DNA from: Hetaerina americana
Taxonomy: Eukaryota > Arthropoda > Insecta > Odonata > Calopterygidae
Assembly (NCBI GenBank): GCA_022747635.1
Contig: JAKTNV010000009.1
Span: forward strand, 2,637,064 to 2,701,063
Direction: 5' to 3'
DNA length: 64,000 nucleotides
Numbering within the stretch: the stretch's first letter is position 1; every line of letters starts with the position of its first letter. Shown in pieces: positions 45,113 through 54,420 of the stretch. The notes under the pieces are model-generated. The model searched no databases. It saw only the letters and a list, made by a program, of their open reading frames with translations, and was not told the DNA's origin. The translations under genes and the position numbers were made by a program.

Positions 45113-46215
45113 ACAATAATAATAACTTTATTCATTTTGAAAAATCATACAACCATATTAAATGTCATCAATATAAATACTATTTAACATATAACCATAA
45201 GTTCATAAATGAGATGAAGATGGTCACAAAAGAATTCATCCAATGAGTAAAGTGGGTGAGCAAGTAACCAGGCACATACCCTATTCTTGAAACTCTGGAT
45301 ACCCTCTGATTTCAACTGAGTTGGCAGATAGTTATACAGTCGTATGTTCACATTATGAAATGTGTTGTAAATTGATTACAATCTACAATAAGTAGTATTT
45401 AGATTTGATTTACCTCTAGGGGAGTAGTTATGGATGTTAGATCTTAATTGGTAAGTTTCTAGATTAACTTTCACATTTATCAGAGCCATAAAGATATAAG
45501 TACAGTCATTATTCCGTACCTAATAAAAAAGGTTTGCAGGAATCATGAGGTGGAATATTAGCCTGAGAGCGAATTGCTCTCTTTTGTAGCAGCAAAATTT
45601 GTTTAACATTTGGGGAATGGCCCCATAACTCAACACCATAATTCAAATGACATTGAACGATGGCATGGTAAAGTGTTAAATGATACTCTTTTGAAATGAG
45701 TAAGTTATGCTTTTTTAACACATAAAACAGCTTTACTCAGTTTATTACAGGTCTGACTGATGTGAGTCTCCCTGTCAAGATTTGTATTCTTGTAAATTCC
45801 TAGTATTTTGGCAGTTTCAGTATCAGTTATTTTTTATATAAGACTGCATACAATGTGCTGAGTTTTTTTAGTATTTAAATGTAAATGATTGATATCAAAC
45901 CATTCCTTAGCCTGTCTTTGGATAGTGCTAGATCGTACGTTTTCATCTTCTAGATGTTGACATTTTTGCACATAAGTAGTGTCATCAGGGTATAAAACAG
46001 ATGTAGGTTTCATAAATTACAGGGCAAATCATTGATCATGATGATGAAAAGTACTGGGCCAAGCACAGAGCCCTGTGGTTCACTACATTTCACTTTAAGA
46101 GCTGCAGATCGACAGCCATCAAGTTCAACCAATTGGTGGCGATCATCCTAATATGACTTCATTAGTTTCAGTACAATTCCTTTGATACCATAATATGCTA
46201 GCTTTGTTGGTAATA
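45113..46215 (-). mobile_element. LINE-W copy 4: RT motif C to (ATT)n tail
   Basis: Minus-strand translation in several frames gives DDTTYVQKCQHLEDENVRSS, HTCNK-type LSKAV, ISKEYHLTLYHAIVQCHLNY, GVELWGHSPNVKQILLLQKR and KPFFIR, collinear with the 41.5 kb copy. The 3' UTR ends in (ATT)n at 45,113-45,128. Frameshifts and stops are frequent, so it is older than the 41.5 kb copy. Confidence 0.85.
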
Positions 46216-46688
46216 TCAGTAGATATCAGAATGGGCTGGAGGTGGCATTAATGGGTAAATTATTGATCACTATTATTCATTTATAAAATAACCCATGTTG
46301 TTTAAATATGGATGTTATTTATGATCCATATTTTCTTGCTGAATATTGCAAGAAGTTATCAGAAAATCCATTGGAATTCCCATTTCCGTCACAATGAAAC
46401 TCTGTGCAAAGTGTGGCTCAATATAGGAGCTGATACTGATGCTAAGCTTGTCTGGTCACAACCAGCATTTGAGTGCAAAAAGTTAAAATTTGTACATTAT
46501 CAGGGGAATTTTTAAAAATTGTTACCATATTGGTAAAAAAAGTACCTAGAAATTTACTGTGTAGGTCTTGAAAATGCCAAGATATGTTTTGTCAGGTTCA
46601 GGTACAACCATATTTGAGCAAAGTTTCAAAATTCCATGGTGTAAATGAAAGTAACCATTGATTTATTTATTCAAACATTTTTTCCCAG
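46216..46688. other. no gene seen; upstream intron sequence of the C1-THF synthase remnant
   Basis: A plus open frame at 46,312-46,515 has no match to formate-THF ligase sequence as I know it. Confidence 0.35.
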
Positions 46689-46815
46689 GTTCCATTATGA
46701 CCTTGAATTGCCAATTTGTGATAAGATCACGGTTATTGCCAAAGAAATCTATGAAGCAGGAAAAGTTGAGTCATCTGAAAAGGCTGAGAGATTATTGGAG
46801 GAGTACACTAGACTG
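46689..46815 (+). pseudogene. C1-tetrahydrofolate synthase remnant, exon A (formate-THF ligase domain)
   Basis: A strong acceptor (TTTTTTCCCAG, ending at 46,688) and donor (GTGAGC at 46,816) bound one partial codon plus 42 codons. These read FHYDLELPICDKITVIAKEI and YEAGKVESSEKAERLLEEYT, then RL. This matches the formate-tetrahydrofolate ligase stretch that in MTHFD1-type enzymes reads LYDxxLPIxxKIxxIAxxIYGA. That domain makes 10-formyl-THF from formate, THF and ATP in one-carbon metabolism. The conserved Gly of IYGA is Glu here. The exon ends in phase 0, exactly as needed to join the exon at 51,379. This exon alone could be functional; the next one is not. Confidence 0.8.
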
Positions 46816-47487
46816 GTGAGCACCAAGGGTCTAATTCGATGACACAAGATGGCAGCAGTCTTGGCTGCATTAGGACCCTACTAGGTCATGGTTTCCTTTT
46901 TGATGGTCCACTTTTCTCTTCTGTGTTTAAAAAAGTTAAAAATTGTTGAAGAAAGGTTAGAGAGTGTTAAAAATATCAAAAAAAACTGCAGCAACTGATG
47001 ATTTGTGTAGAGAATCATACAAATACTGATGCTGTTTTATACTTGCTACAGTTATTCAAATATATTGGACGCATGTGAAAAGGTCAGCAGTCTGAAAACT
47101 AATTGGAGTTCATACTATCTGCTTGAAAAAAAGTAAAGGTAATATTAATAACTACAGAGGTTAAAGTCTAGTCAATGTTGACTATAAAATTTATGTTAAA
47201 ATAAAAAGCAAATGAATTCCAATAATTCGTGAAAACAATGATTGAAGAACAAGGATGGATCCCGTGAAAGGATGTTATGCTATAGATGGTGTTTTTGCTC
47301 AACAGGCATTAAAAAGGGAGGGGATATTGACTTACAAACCACCTGGCTTTTATTTACCTTGTTTAAGCTTTTTGGCTATGTGTATTGACATTAATTAATT
47401 TACATAATTATTTATTTTACTGATTTGTAGCTATTTATGGCTCTTTAAATGTAACTTGGGAAAATTACAGCTTTCTGATACCTTTAA
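46816..47487. other. intron sequence, nothing else seen
   Basis: AT-rich interior of the 4.56-kb intron between exons A and B of the C1-THF synthase remnant, left of the piggyBac-type insertion. Confidence 0.5.
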
Positions 47488-48477
47488 CCCTCTTAGTGCG
47501 GTGGGGATTCCAGGGGTACTAGTGAGAAGTGCAAAGGGTAATTTAAGAAAAAAAAACATTACGAAGTTATTTATTAAGATATCCATGTGCAGTTTTTTAT
47601 TTTTAATTAAAATATTGTAGTTAATAATGATGGTACATTTACATAATCTGAAAAATAAATGTAATTATTACCGTATTATAAATTTGAAGAATATTTTTTT
47701 AGCAATAATATTTCGATTTTTAGACTCAATACTAATATTTTTTTAAACATTTTTCAATAAAACTACTATATTTAAATATAAGAAAGGATTAAAAAGACAT
47801 GTGGAAAAAATTATAAATAAATAAAGAAAAACCAGTCAATTGCAAATTTTTTGTCAGCCTCTGCATAGTTCGATTTTGTTGAAAAGGTTGATCTCACTGA
47901 GTAAAATTGGGACTTTTCCCCTTTCCTTGAGACTGCGGCAATGTGCTTACAATCTAAAGGCAGAAAAAAACAAAGTTCTAACTCACAGAGAACTGCAGAC
48001 AATGTAATCCAATACACAGGGCACAAATGATTAGATAGGACGGATGGCAAGAGAAACCAAAATGATTACAAAGCAGTGCTCTCATTTCCATCGTATCAAC
48101 AAAGTCTGAAAAAGCAGTTATATATCAACACCACCGCACCATAACACATTCAAGAGATTACAGATGAAAACAGATTAGTAGCCTTTCAGTGGCTTTTCAT
48201 AGTGGAAAGACCACTCAGAAAAAAAAACGAGCAGACAATTAGGCTGAGCTTCCCGACATGTACAAAACTGAACGTAAAATTATAGTAAGAATTATACATT
48301 TTGAAAAGCATTTAAAATTGCAAATAAAAAAATAAATAATGTGTTATATAATTGTATGCAATTCACCCTATCGATAGCACAAAAACCATAAATTATTAAA
48401 GAAAAAACCATAAGTTACAGCGATATAAACAATAGCCTATGCAAGAGCCGATATATTGGCCCGCTGCACTAAGAGGG
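47488..48477. mobile_element. piggyBac-type non-autonomous element (990 bp)
   Basis: TTAA at 47,484-47,487 and 48,478-48,481 flanks a segment that begins CCCTCTTAGTGCGGTGG and ends, in reverse complement, CCCTCTTAGTGCAGCGGG. TTAA targets and termini starting CCC are the hallmark of piggyBac transposons. No transposase is encoded; the inside is AT-rich with only short open frames, so it would need a partner element. It lies in the intron between exons A and B of the C1-THF synthase remnant. Confidence 0.8.
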
Positions 48478-48832
48478 TTAATTACCAATCTTTAAGCCCA
48501 GAAATTCATCTCTGGAGCTAAATGAAGACTCACTTGAAGCCTCTTCTTTGGAAATCTCCAAAATGTTTACTAGCATTTTTAATTAAATCAGCCTTAACTT
48601 GAAAGATGAAAGAAAACTGGGACATTGCAGTTTAGAAAGTAACTAGGCTAAACTTTTTGAAAGGTTTGATCAATGCAGTTAATATACTTACCCCATCTCC
48701 AAGGCATCACAGGGAAATAGGGCTATGAAAGTTTACGAGGGGTTTCAAACATACAAGCACAAGGCTATCCTGTTACCATTTTTAAAATCAAGTTATTAGC
48801 TTTATAAATCTCATCCCAAATCCAACTACTAC
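48478..48832. other. intron sequence, nothing else seen
   Basis: Unassigned DNA between the piggyBac-type element and the MarA/MarB block. Confidence 0.45.
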
Positions 48833-49816
48833 GCACTGTGCGACGGTGCGTTATCATGGTGCAAAATCCACGAGTTTTCTGCCCACATTTCTGGTCTCTT
48901 TCGGCGAATTGCTTCACGCAAACGTCTCATAACGCCCAAATAATACTCTTTGTTTACTGTCTGGCCTTCTGGCAAAAATTCATGATGCACTACACCGTTG
49001 TAATCCATGAAAACCGTCAGCATTGCCTTCTTTTTTGACTGAAAACGACGTGGTTTTTTTGGTCTCGGCTCATTTGGTGAACGCCATTCACTTGCCTGAT
49101 GTCTGGATTGCGTGTCGTACTCATAAACCCACGTCTCGTCTCCAGTAATGATCCTTTTGATGAATGTGGGATCGGATTCAGCCTCGCAAATCATGTCTTT
49201 TGCGACGTCAACACGGTCTCTTTTTTGCATGAAATTGAGGTCTTTTGGCACCAACTTTGCTGCTACACGACGGAAACCCAAATCATTAACCACAATGTCT
49301 TGGGCGGATCCATAGGCAATGTTCAAGTCCTCCGCTATTTCTCTGATGGTTGATTTGCGGTTATTGACCAACATTTCTTTTACTTTATCAATTTTTTCAC
49401 CGACTTTCGATGTCGATGGTCTACCACTGCGTTCATCATCTTCGATTGACTCACGACCACTTCTGAACCGCTCGTGCCACTGGTAAACGACCGTTTTTTT
49501 AGAGAATCGTTGCCGAAACACTTTTCCAACATTTCCAACGTCCGTGCGCCACTAAATCCGTTTTTTACGCAAAATTTAATACAAGTTCGTTGTTGCAAAT
49601 TTAAATCCATTTCTGAAATTGTAAAAAATCGCCAACACACACAGAGATAGATGTACTCTTGGCTACGTAACTTTTGCAAATGTCAAGTTATGACACTAAG
49701 ATTTAAAGGGAATATCAACAACAGATGTACCAATTTAACAAAAAAAAACAGAACTCAAATCGGAACGATGGGAGCGCCACACGGTGGTTATTCCGGGAAC
49801 TTTTTGATCAAGGTAG
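48833..49816 (-). mobile_element. MarA copy 2: truncated, part of second MarA/MarB composite
   Basis: Near-identical to 4978-5960. The transposase runs from 49,610 (MDLNL) to HHDNAPSHSA, then is cut at 48,833, so the third catalytic Asp and the 3' inverted repeat are lost. The A-run near 49,494-49,500 has seven A, as in copy 1, and breaks the frame. The 5' inverted repeat ends at 49,816, followed by TA and the same 70-bp spacer (49,819-49,888) as in copy 1. Confidence 0.93.
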
Positions 49817-49890
49817 TATTTTGCTTCCAGATGGACCAAGGTTGCTGCTTTTCTAATTGTTGATTTGGCATGTAATAGGCTGCAGTTATA

Positions 49891-51198
49891 CAGGGTTCGT
49901 CCGGAAAATAAGAGTACTGATTTTTTCCCGCCGCTCCAGGCGCGCCCAGCACCGCTCTGACGGGCTGCGATTGGAGGGGGGTATGTTGGCAAGCGACGCT
50001 GAAAAAGGCAGTCGGCTCTGAGCTGTGGTGTAGTGAGGAGCTCTGTTAACGCGAACCTCCACGCTCGACCCACGTCACGGAACGCGATGCCGAAGTTTTT
50101 GGAGCAGCGTTATTCCATCAAATTTGCGGTAAAGCTTGGGAAATCGTCTACCGAAACTGTCGGTATGATTAACCAGGCTTACGGGGAGTCCAGAAACATG
50201 ATCTTTCGGTGGCACAAGATGTTCGTGGAGGGCAGAGAAGAGGTCGACGACGAACCACGGCCTGGACGCCCATCAACGACACTCACCGACGAAAATGTGC
50301 GAAAAGTTCGCGATGTACTGAACTCTGATCGTCGTCTTAGTGTTCGGATGATAGCACAGCAGTGTAATGTGCCAAAAACAATAGTGCACGAGATTATTAG
50401 GGAGCAATTACAGATGCGAAAAATTTGTGCAAAGTTGGTGCCGAAAGTGCTCAGTGATGATCAAAGACTCAATCGTTTGGAAATCGCGACACAACTTGCG
50501 GATCACTGCAAAAATGATCCACATTTTTTAGAGAACGTTGTTTCGGGTGACGAGACGTGGATCTTTGAGTACGACCCGGAGTCGAAGAGACAAAGTGCGG
50601 AGTGGCTCACCCCATCATCACCCCGTCAAAAGAAAGCTCGCATGAGCAAATCTCGGATCAAGGCGATGCTCATTGTCTTTTTTGACAAAAGGGGAGTCGT
50701 CCACTACGAATTTGTACCTGAACGACAAACTATAAATGCTGAATTTTACGTCCAAGGGCTCGACAGGCTTCGAAAACGAGTCGCCCGCGTCCGGCCAGCG
50801 ATCAAAAACATCTGGCGGCTGCATCACGACAATGCGCCGTCTCACACCGCGCTTGTCGTGTCGGACTTCTTGGCCAAGCACGGCGTGGCAACGCTGCCGC
50901 ACCCGCCCTACAGCCCGGACTTGGCACCACCGGACTTCTTTCTGTTCCCGAAGATAAAGAGGAGGTTGAAAGGAACGCGATACGGGACTTTGGACGCCGT
51001 CAAAGAGGCCGTGACGACGTGTCTTCGAGAGGTTCCCGATGATGCCTTCGCGGGAGCGTTCCAGGAATGGGAACGCCGCTGGAACAAGTGTATCGACTCA
51101 CAAGGGTCCTATTTTGAGGAATATTAGCTTAAGATATGTAAAAAAGTAGTAAATTTTTTTTCCTGAGCTCAGTACACTTATTTTCCGGACGAACACTG
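49891..51198 (+). mobile_element. MarB copy 2: complete mariner (1,308 bp)
   Basis: TA at 49,889-49,890 and 51,199-51,200 flank two inverted repeats of ~30 bp. The left is CAGGGTTCGTCCGGAAAATA; the right, reversed, is CAGTGTTCGTCCGGAAAATA. The transposase gene is intact, so this copy has every cis and trans part an autonomous mariner needs. It sits in the intron between exons A and B of the C1-THF synthase remnant. Confidence 0.96.
50087..51127 (+). CDS. MarB mariner transposase, 346 aa, intact, in a complete element
   Basis: It appears identical in sequence to the protein at 6231-7271. The same landmarks are present: an HTH DNA-binding half (1-110), D155 in GDETW, D248 in HHDNAPSH and D283 in SPDLAPPDF. 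No stop or shift interrupts the 346 codons. Here the gene lies between two matching inverted repeats, so it could in principle mobilise its own element. It might also mobilise MarC, whose termini agree at 15 of the first 20 positions; that is an inference. Confidence 0.96.
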   Translation: MPKFLEQRYSIKFAVKLGKSSTETVGMINQAYGESRNMIFRWHKMFVEGREEVDDEPRPGRPSTTLTDENVRKVRDVLNSDRRLSVRMIAQQCNVPKTIVHEIIREQLQMRKICAKLVPKVLSDDQRLNRLEIATQLADHCKNDPHFLENVVSGDETWIFEYDPESKRQSAEWLTPSSPRQKKARMSKSRIKAMLIVFFDKRGVVHYEFVPERQTINAEFYVQGLDRLRKRVARVRPAIKNIWRLHHDNAPSHTALVVSDFLAKHGVATLPHPPYSPDLAPPDFFLFPKIKRRLKGTRYGTLDAVKEAVTTCLREVPDDAFAGAFQEWERRWNKCIDSQGSYFEEY

Positions 51199-51378
51199 TA
51201 TGAGCAATCATTTAAAGAGAGGCTCTCATTAGCAGCACCACACAAATAAGGGAACCAGCAAACACTATTTTGAGTTAAATTGCTTCTGAATATTCACTCA
51301 TATTGGCTGATTGAAAACATGGAGTTTATAAAATTATTAGTTGCTATGGAATTGAAAATTGTTCTATTTTCATTTCAG

Positions 51379-51540
51379 GGTTATGATAAGCTGCCTATAT
51401 GCTAAGACACATTTATCCCTTTCGACTGATCATAAACTTAAGGGGACAGCAACTGGCTTCACTGTTCATGTCAAGGATATAATTTTGTTTGTTGGTGCTG
51501 GAATTTTGGTGCCTCTCCAGGGAGATGCGAGTATCAAAAA
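51379..51540 (+). pseudogene. C1-tetrahydrofolate synthase remnant, exon B, frameshifted
   Basis: The acceptor TTTTCATTTCAG ends at 51,378. In phase with exon A the exon reads GYDKLPIC and then hits TAA (51,403-51,405). One base off, the reading continues AKTHLSLSTDHKLKG, FTVHVKDIILFVGAGI and LVPLQGD. Family sequence at this place is G-x-x-x-LPICMAKTHLSL...FTVPIRDIRASIGAGFIYPL. The break fits a 5-nt deletion after the TGC (Cys) codon. Later positions have also drifted (ILFVGAGILVPLQ), and the donor after it is unclear (GAGTATC near 51,529 where GTGAGT would be expected). Together these point to a decaying, intron-containing copy. Confidence 0.8.
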
Positions 51541-51591
51541 TCAAGAGCTGCAAATGCTGAATTTTAATTATAACTCCAGATATATGAATAA

Positions 51592-51868
51592 AAAACCATA
51601 AACGCGATAATCAACCGGAAGGTCGGTTTGGTAGGTGATGGTATAGTCCACCCAGTACTAACCCCGACAGCATGTGAATTTCACAAATCAGGGTAGGGGG
51701 GCCAGTTCCTTTCCCTGTGCCGGTTATGGTTTCCCAGGGAGACCTGGAACCCGAAAAATGACATAGCTTGGGTGGAGCTGCAGCTGCCCAGAGTGGCTTG
51801 TAAGGGAATCAAACCTGGGCCCCTCCAGCAGTCCAACGCTCTACCCCCTGGACTACCGCGACCCATAT
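51592..51868 (-). mobile_element. SINE-C (tRNA-derived)
   Basis: The minus strand begins GGGTCGCGGTAGTCCAGGGG (A-box TAGTCCAGGGG) and has GGTTTGATTCCC (B-box) ~60 bp on. These are followed by a body unrelated to SINE-A and a short A/T-rich end. A possible target duplication, ATATATGAATA, lies on both sides (about 51,580 and 51,882). It sits in the intron between exons B and C of the C1-THF synthase remnant. Confidence 0.75.
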
Positions 51869-52078
51869 ATTTGAATTTTTATATATGAATAGCTTTTGAT
51901 AATTATTTGGATGAAATTAAAATTGTTTCACTCATAGCATAGGCTGAAGTAGATTTTCAATGATGATGGTTTCATAAGTATTTTGGCAACCATTCTGGTT
52001 GCCGTACCAAATCTGCTGGTGAATTTTCTGCCCTCCACATAACATCTCATGCGAGTTCCTCCCTTGTATGTAATAATA

Positions 52079-52831
52079 CGAGGGTCATCCGGAAAGTAGT
52101 ACCCGTTCGTGCCGCATGAAGTGCTGACGACGCGAGTAGCCGCTGGACGAGGTCAGATAGCTTCAGTGGCTTGTCTGCCTTCTCTGAGCCAAGTTGCGTG
52201 ACGCTAGCATTGCCTGTGTTGTTTCTGTGATTGTTTACAATGTTTAAAAAAATTGAGAACGCCACCAGTTGTGAAGTGAGGGCAGTGATTAAATTCCTCA
52301 ATGCAAGAAACGTTCGCCCATGTGATATTCATCGCCAATTAAAGGAGGTGTATGGAGACAATGTAATGGACGAGTCGTCTGTTCGGCGGTGGTGTCGCAA
52401 CTTCAACATGGGGAGGGGGAACACACACGACGATGAGCGTTCGGAGAGACCATCTGTCATTACAGACCAACTGGTGAGCTCAGTTGACGAATTCGTGAGG
52501 AACGATCGGCGCGTCACAATTGATGACATCTGTGAGCATTTTCCCAATGTTTCTCGAACAATTGTTCATGAAATTGTTAAACACCATCTGCATTATGCAA
52601 AAATTTGTGCAAGATGGGTCCCTCGCGTATCTCAATGAGCTGGCGGCGAAGGACTATGCAGCAGGAATACAGAAACTTGTCACACGTTATGACAAATGCC
52701 TTAATTTGCTTGGAGATTATGTTGAGAAGTAGTTTAAAGTATCCTCTTTCAAATAAAATTTTTTATGTTTGTTAATATTTACTTTTGTGTCTTTATTTCA
52801 CGAACGGGTACTACTTTCCGGATGACCCTCG
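52079..52831 (+). mobile_element. MarC copy 3: 753-bp internally deleted mariner
   Basis: TA at 52,077-52,078 and 52,832-52,833; inverted repeats CGAGGGTCATCCGGAAAGTA at both ends; length equal to copy 1. It lies in the intron before the last exon of the C1-THF synthase remnant. Confidence 0.96.
52231..52638 (+). CDS. MarC HTH-only truncated transposase, 135 aa
   Basis: Same product as at 16,298-16,705; only an Ala/Thr change near residue 12 and Phe/Val in RWxPRVSQ separate them. It contains both HTH units of the mariner DNA-binding domain and stops at the deletion junction. The second reading frame over the 3' part (52,520-52,732) ends GDYVEK, the original transposase C-terminus. The open frame survives in both uninterrupted copies. 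That may mean selection on the DNA-binding product, or simply that the copies are young. Confidence 0.75.
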   Translation: MFTMFKKIENATSCEVRAVIKFLNARNVRPCDIHRQLKEVYGDNVMDESSVRRWCRNFNMGRGNTHDDERSERPSVITDQLVSSVDEFVRNDRRVTIDDICEHFPNVSRTIVHEIVKHHLHYAKICARWVPRVSQ

Positions 52832-53182
52832 TACTTTCTAAGGAGCATATTAAATCATCTATTCTTGCTTCAGATTTCTTTATTGCTTCATAAAACATCA
52901 GCTCCCAAATAAATATGACAATAAATTTTGAAATGTTGGGTAATGTGATTAATTCTATGTTCATTTGAAATGGTATTTCTCTGCACACTTTGTCATTTTT
53001 CTGAGAAATGTTCTTTTTGCTGAACAAGATTATCAGCCAACTATTTTCATAGCACATTGTACTTGACATATTGGTATCCATTAAGTCTTTAAAAAATTTG
53101 AAATGTTTAAAAGTTCACTCTTTAAGGAAAGAGGGAATAAGTTTGCAACATAGGTTTTACCTTTATCTTACAAATATCCAAG

Positions 53183-53272
53183 ATGCCTGGACTGTCAACA
53201 CGACCTGTGAAATATGACGTGGACATTGATTCAGACACTGAAGACATCATTTTACTCTTTCAGGGGCTGTAA
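53183..53272 (+). pseudogene. C1-tetrahydrofolate synthase remnant, terminal exon C
   Basis: 29 codons read MPGLSTRPVKYDVDIDSDTE then DIILLFQGL and TAA (53,270-53,272). This parallels the C-terminus of MTHFD1-type enzymes, where MPGLPTRP is followed by YDIDxDxETE and a short xGLF end. The 5' boundary is uncertain: AG at 53,181-53,182 is the nearest acceptor, but the frame is open further upstream. The end is changed from the usual GLF. With exons A and B it gives a collinear 3' part of the gene over 6.6 kb. No upstream exons were found in the window. Confidence 0.75.
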
Positions 53273-53879
53273 TGATTCAAATATGTATTAATTAACCCAT
53301 TGATTAGAAGCATTTACAATTATTGGCAGTGCATTGCAGATTTATATTACATATGATCATGCTCTGCAGTGTTACTGTTCTGAAATATTTTCTATTTTTT
53401 TATATGATATCATTATATTACAGAACAAATTTATGAAGTGCGATCAGGGACTTGAGTGCTATATTTGTATGTTCCTCTTCAGGGAGTCTATGGATGGCAG
53501 AGCATATTCTTTGATACTACCTTAATTTAACCATTCAAAATATTCAGATAGTTGTTGGTGCCACAATATTGATTGTTAGTGAATGTTTTTGTCATATGAT
53601 TGCTCGATAATTTCATTAGAGTTTATAAAGTAATGCTTGTTAATTTTCATGTATTTTAGAACATTATCTAGTGATTAAACTCATTTACAGTGACGTCTCT
53701 CTTCATGCCATTTGGTTAATGTGAACCTTCTTCAAGTGGGCGTGGAACTCTTCAAATAAAAATATGTGGAAGACCAATCATTGGTTAGCCGGTCAGTCAC
53801 AGGGTTACGGACATTGGAGAACTCATGAGAGAATAAGTGTGATATTTAAAGGATGGCAATCATAAGAAAATCAAGGCAG
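53273..53879. other. 3' flank of the C1-THF synthase remnant; nothing else seen
   Basis: AT-rich, no clear motif. Confidence 0.4.
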
Positions 53880-54420
53880 TAAAATTCTCAAGTAATAGAA
53901 AGGATAAAAAATTAAAGTTGGAGAACATAAACTAGAACTGGTAGAACAGTTCAGCTATTTAGATAATGCTTTGATGGAGGGTGGATGAAGAAGTGGTGAC
54001 ATAAAGAGAAGAATTTCATTAGGTAAGGAAGAGTTTTTAAAGATTTGGGAGAGTATGAGTGGTACCATAAATAAAGGCATAAAGGAAAGACTTGTGAAAA
54101 CTTCAATGTACAGTTTTGTATAACTTGAAAACTTAATCATTGATGGGGTAGGATAAATGTACGTTGAACGCTCAAGATGTAGTGAATGATGGAAAATAAA
54201 ATGGATGGAAAGAAAAATCAATAATGAAGTACAAGGGATGTTTGGGGCAGAGAGAAGGCTGTTGGGAGATATTTAAGGAAGGCAGGACAAGTGGATGCCA
54301 GAAATACAGAGAGGCAATTCGAGTGTGCCAGAGAATGTGGATTAAGTTGGCAGTGAGGTGGAAGAAGGAAAAGAATCAACGTTTTGGATGAAATCAATGG
54401 AGAAAGAATTGAGCTGAAGA
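53880..54420 (+). mobile_element. RTE-like LINE C-terminal remnant
   Basis: The plus strand gives LVEQFSYLDNALMEGG, SGDIKRRISLGKEEFLK, INKGIKERLVKTSMYSFV, WMERKINNEVQGMFGAERRL and LGDI. This is collinear with QFTYLGSVLDQHG...EEVLGMVGEQRGLLGEI of the element at 2.5-4.8 kb. It is heavily decayed, with several stops. Confidence 0.65.

Noticed and set aside
46312..46515. Extra exon of the C1-THF synthase remnant
   Set aside because: The translation does not resemble the formate-THF ligase sequence that should precede exon A.
51800..51868. tRNA gene on the minus strand
   Set aside because: A- and B-boxes present, but the acceptor stem does not pair and the sequence continues into a SINE body.
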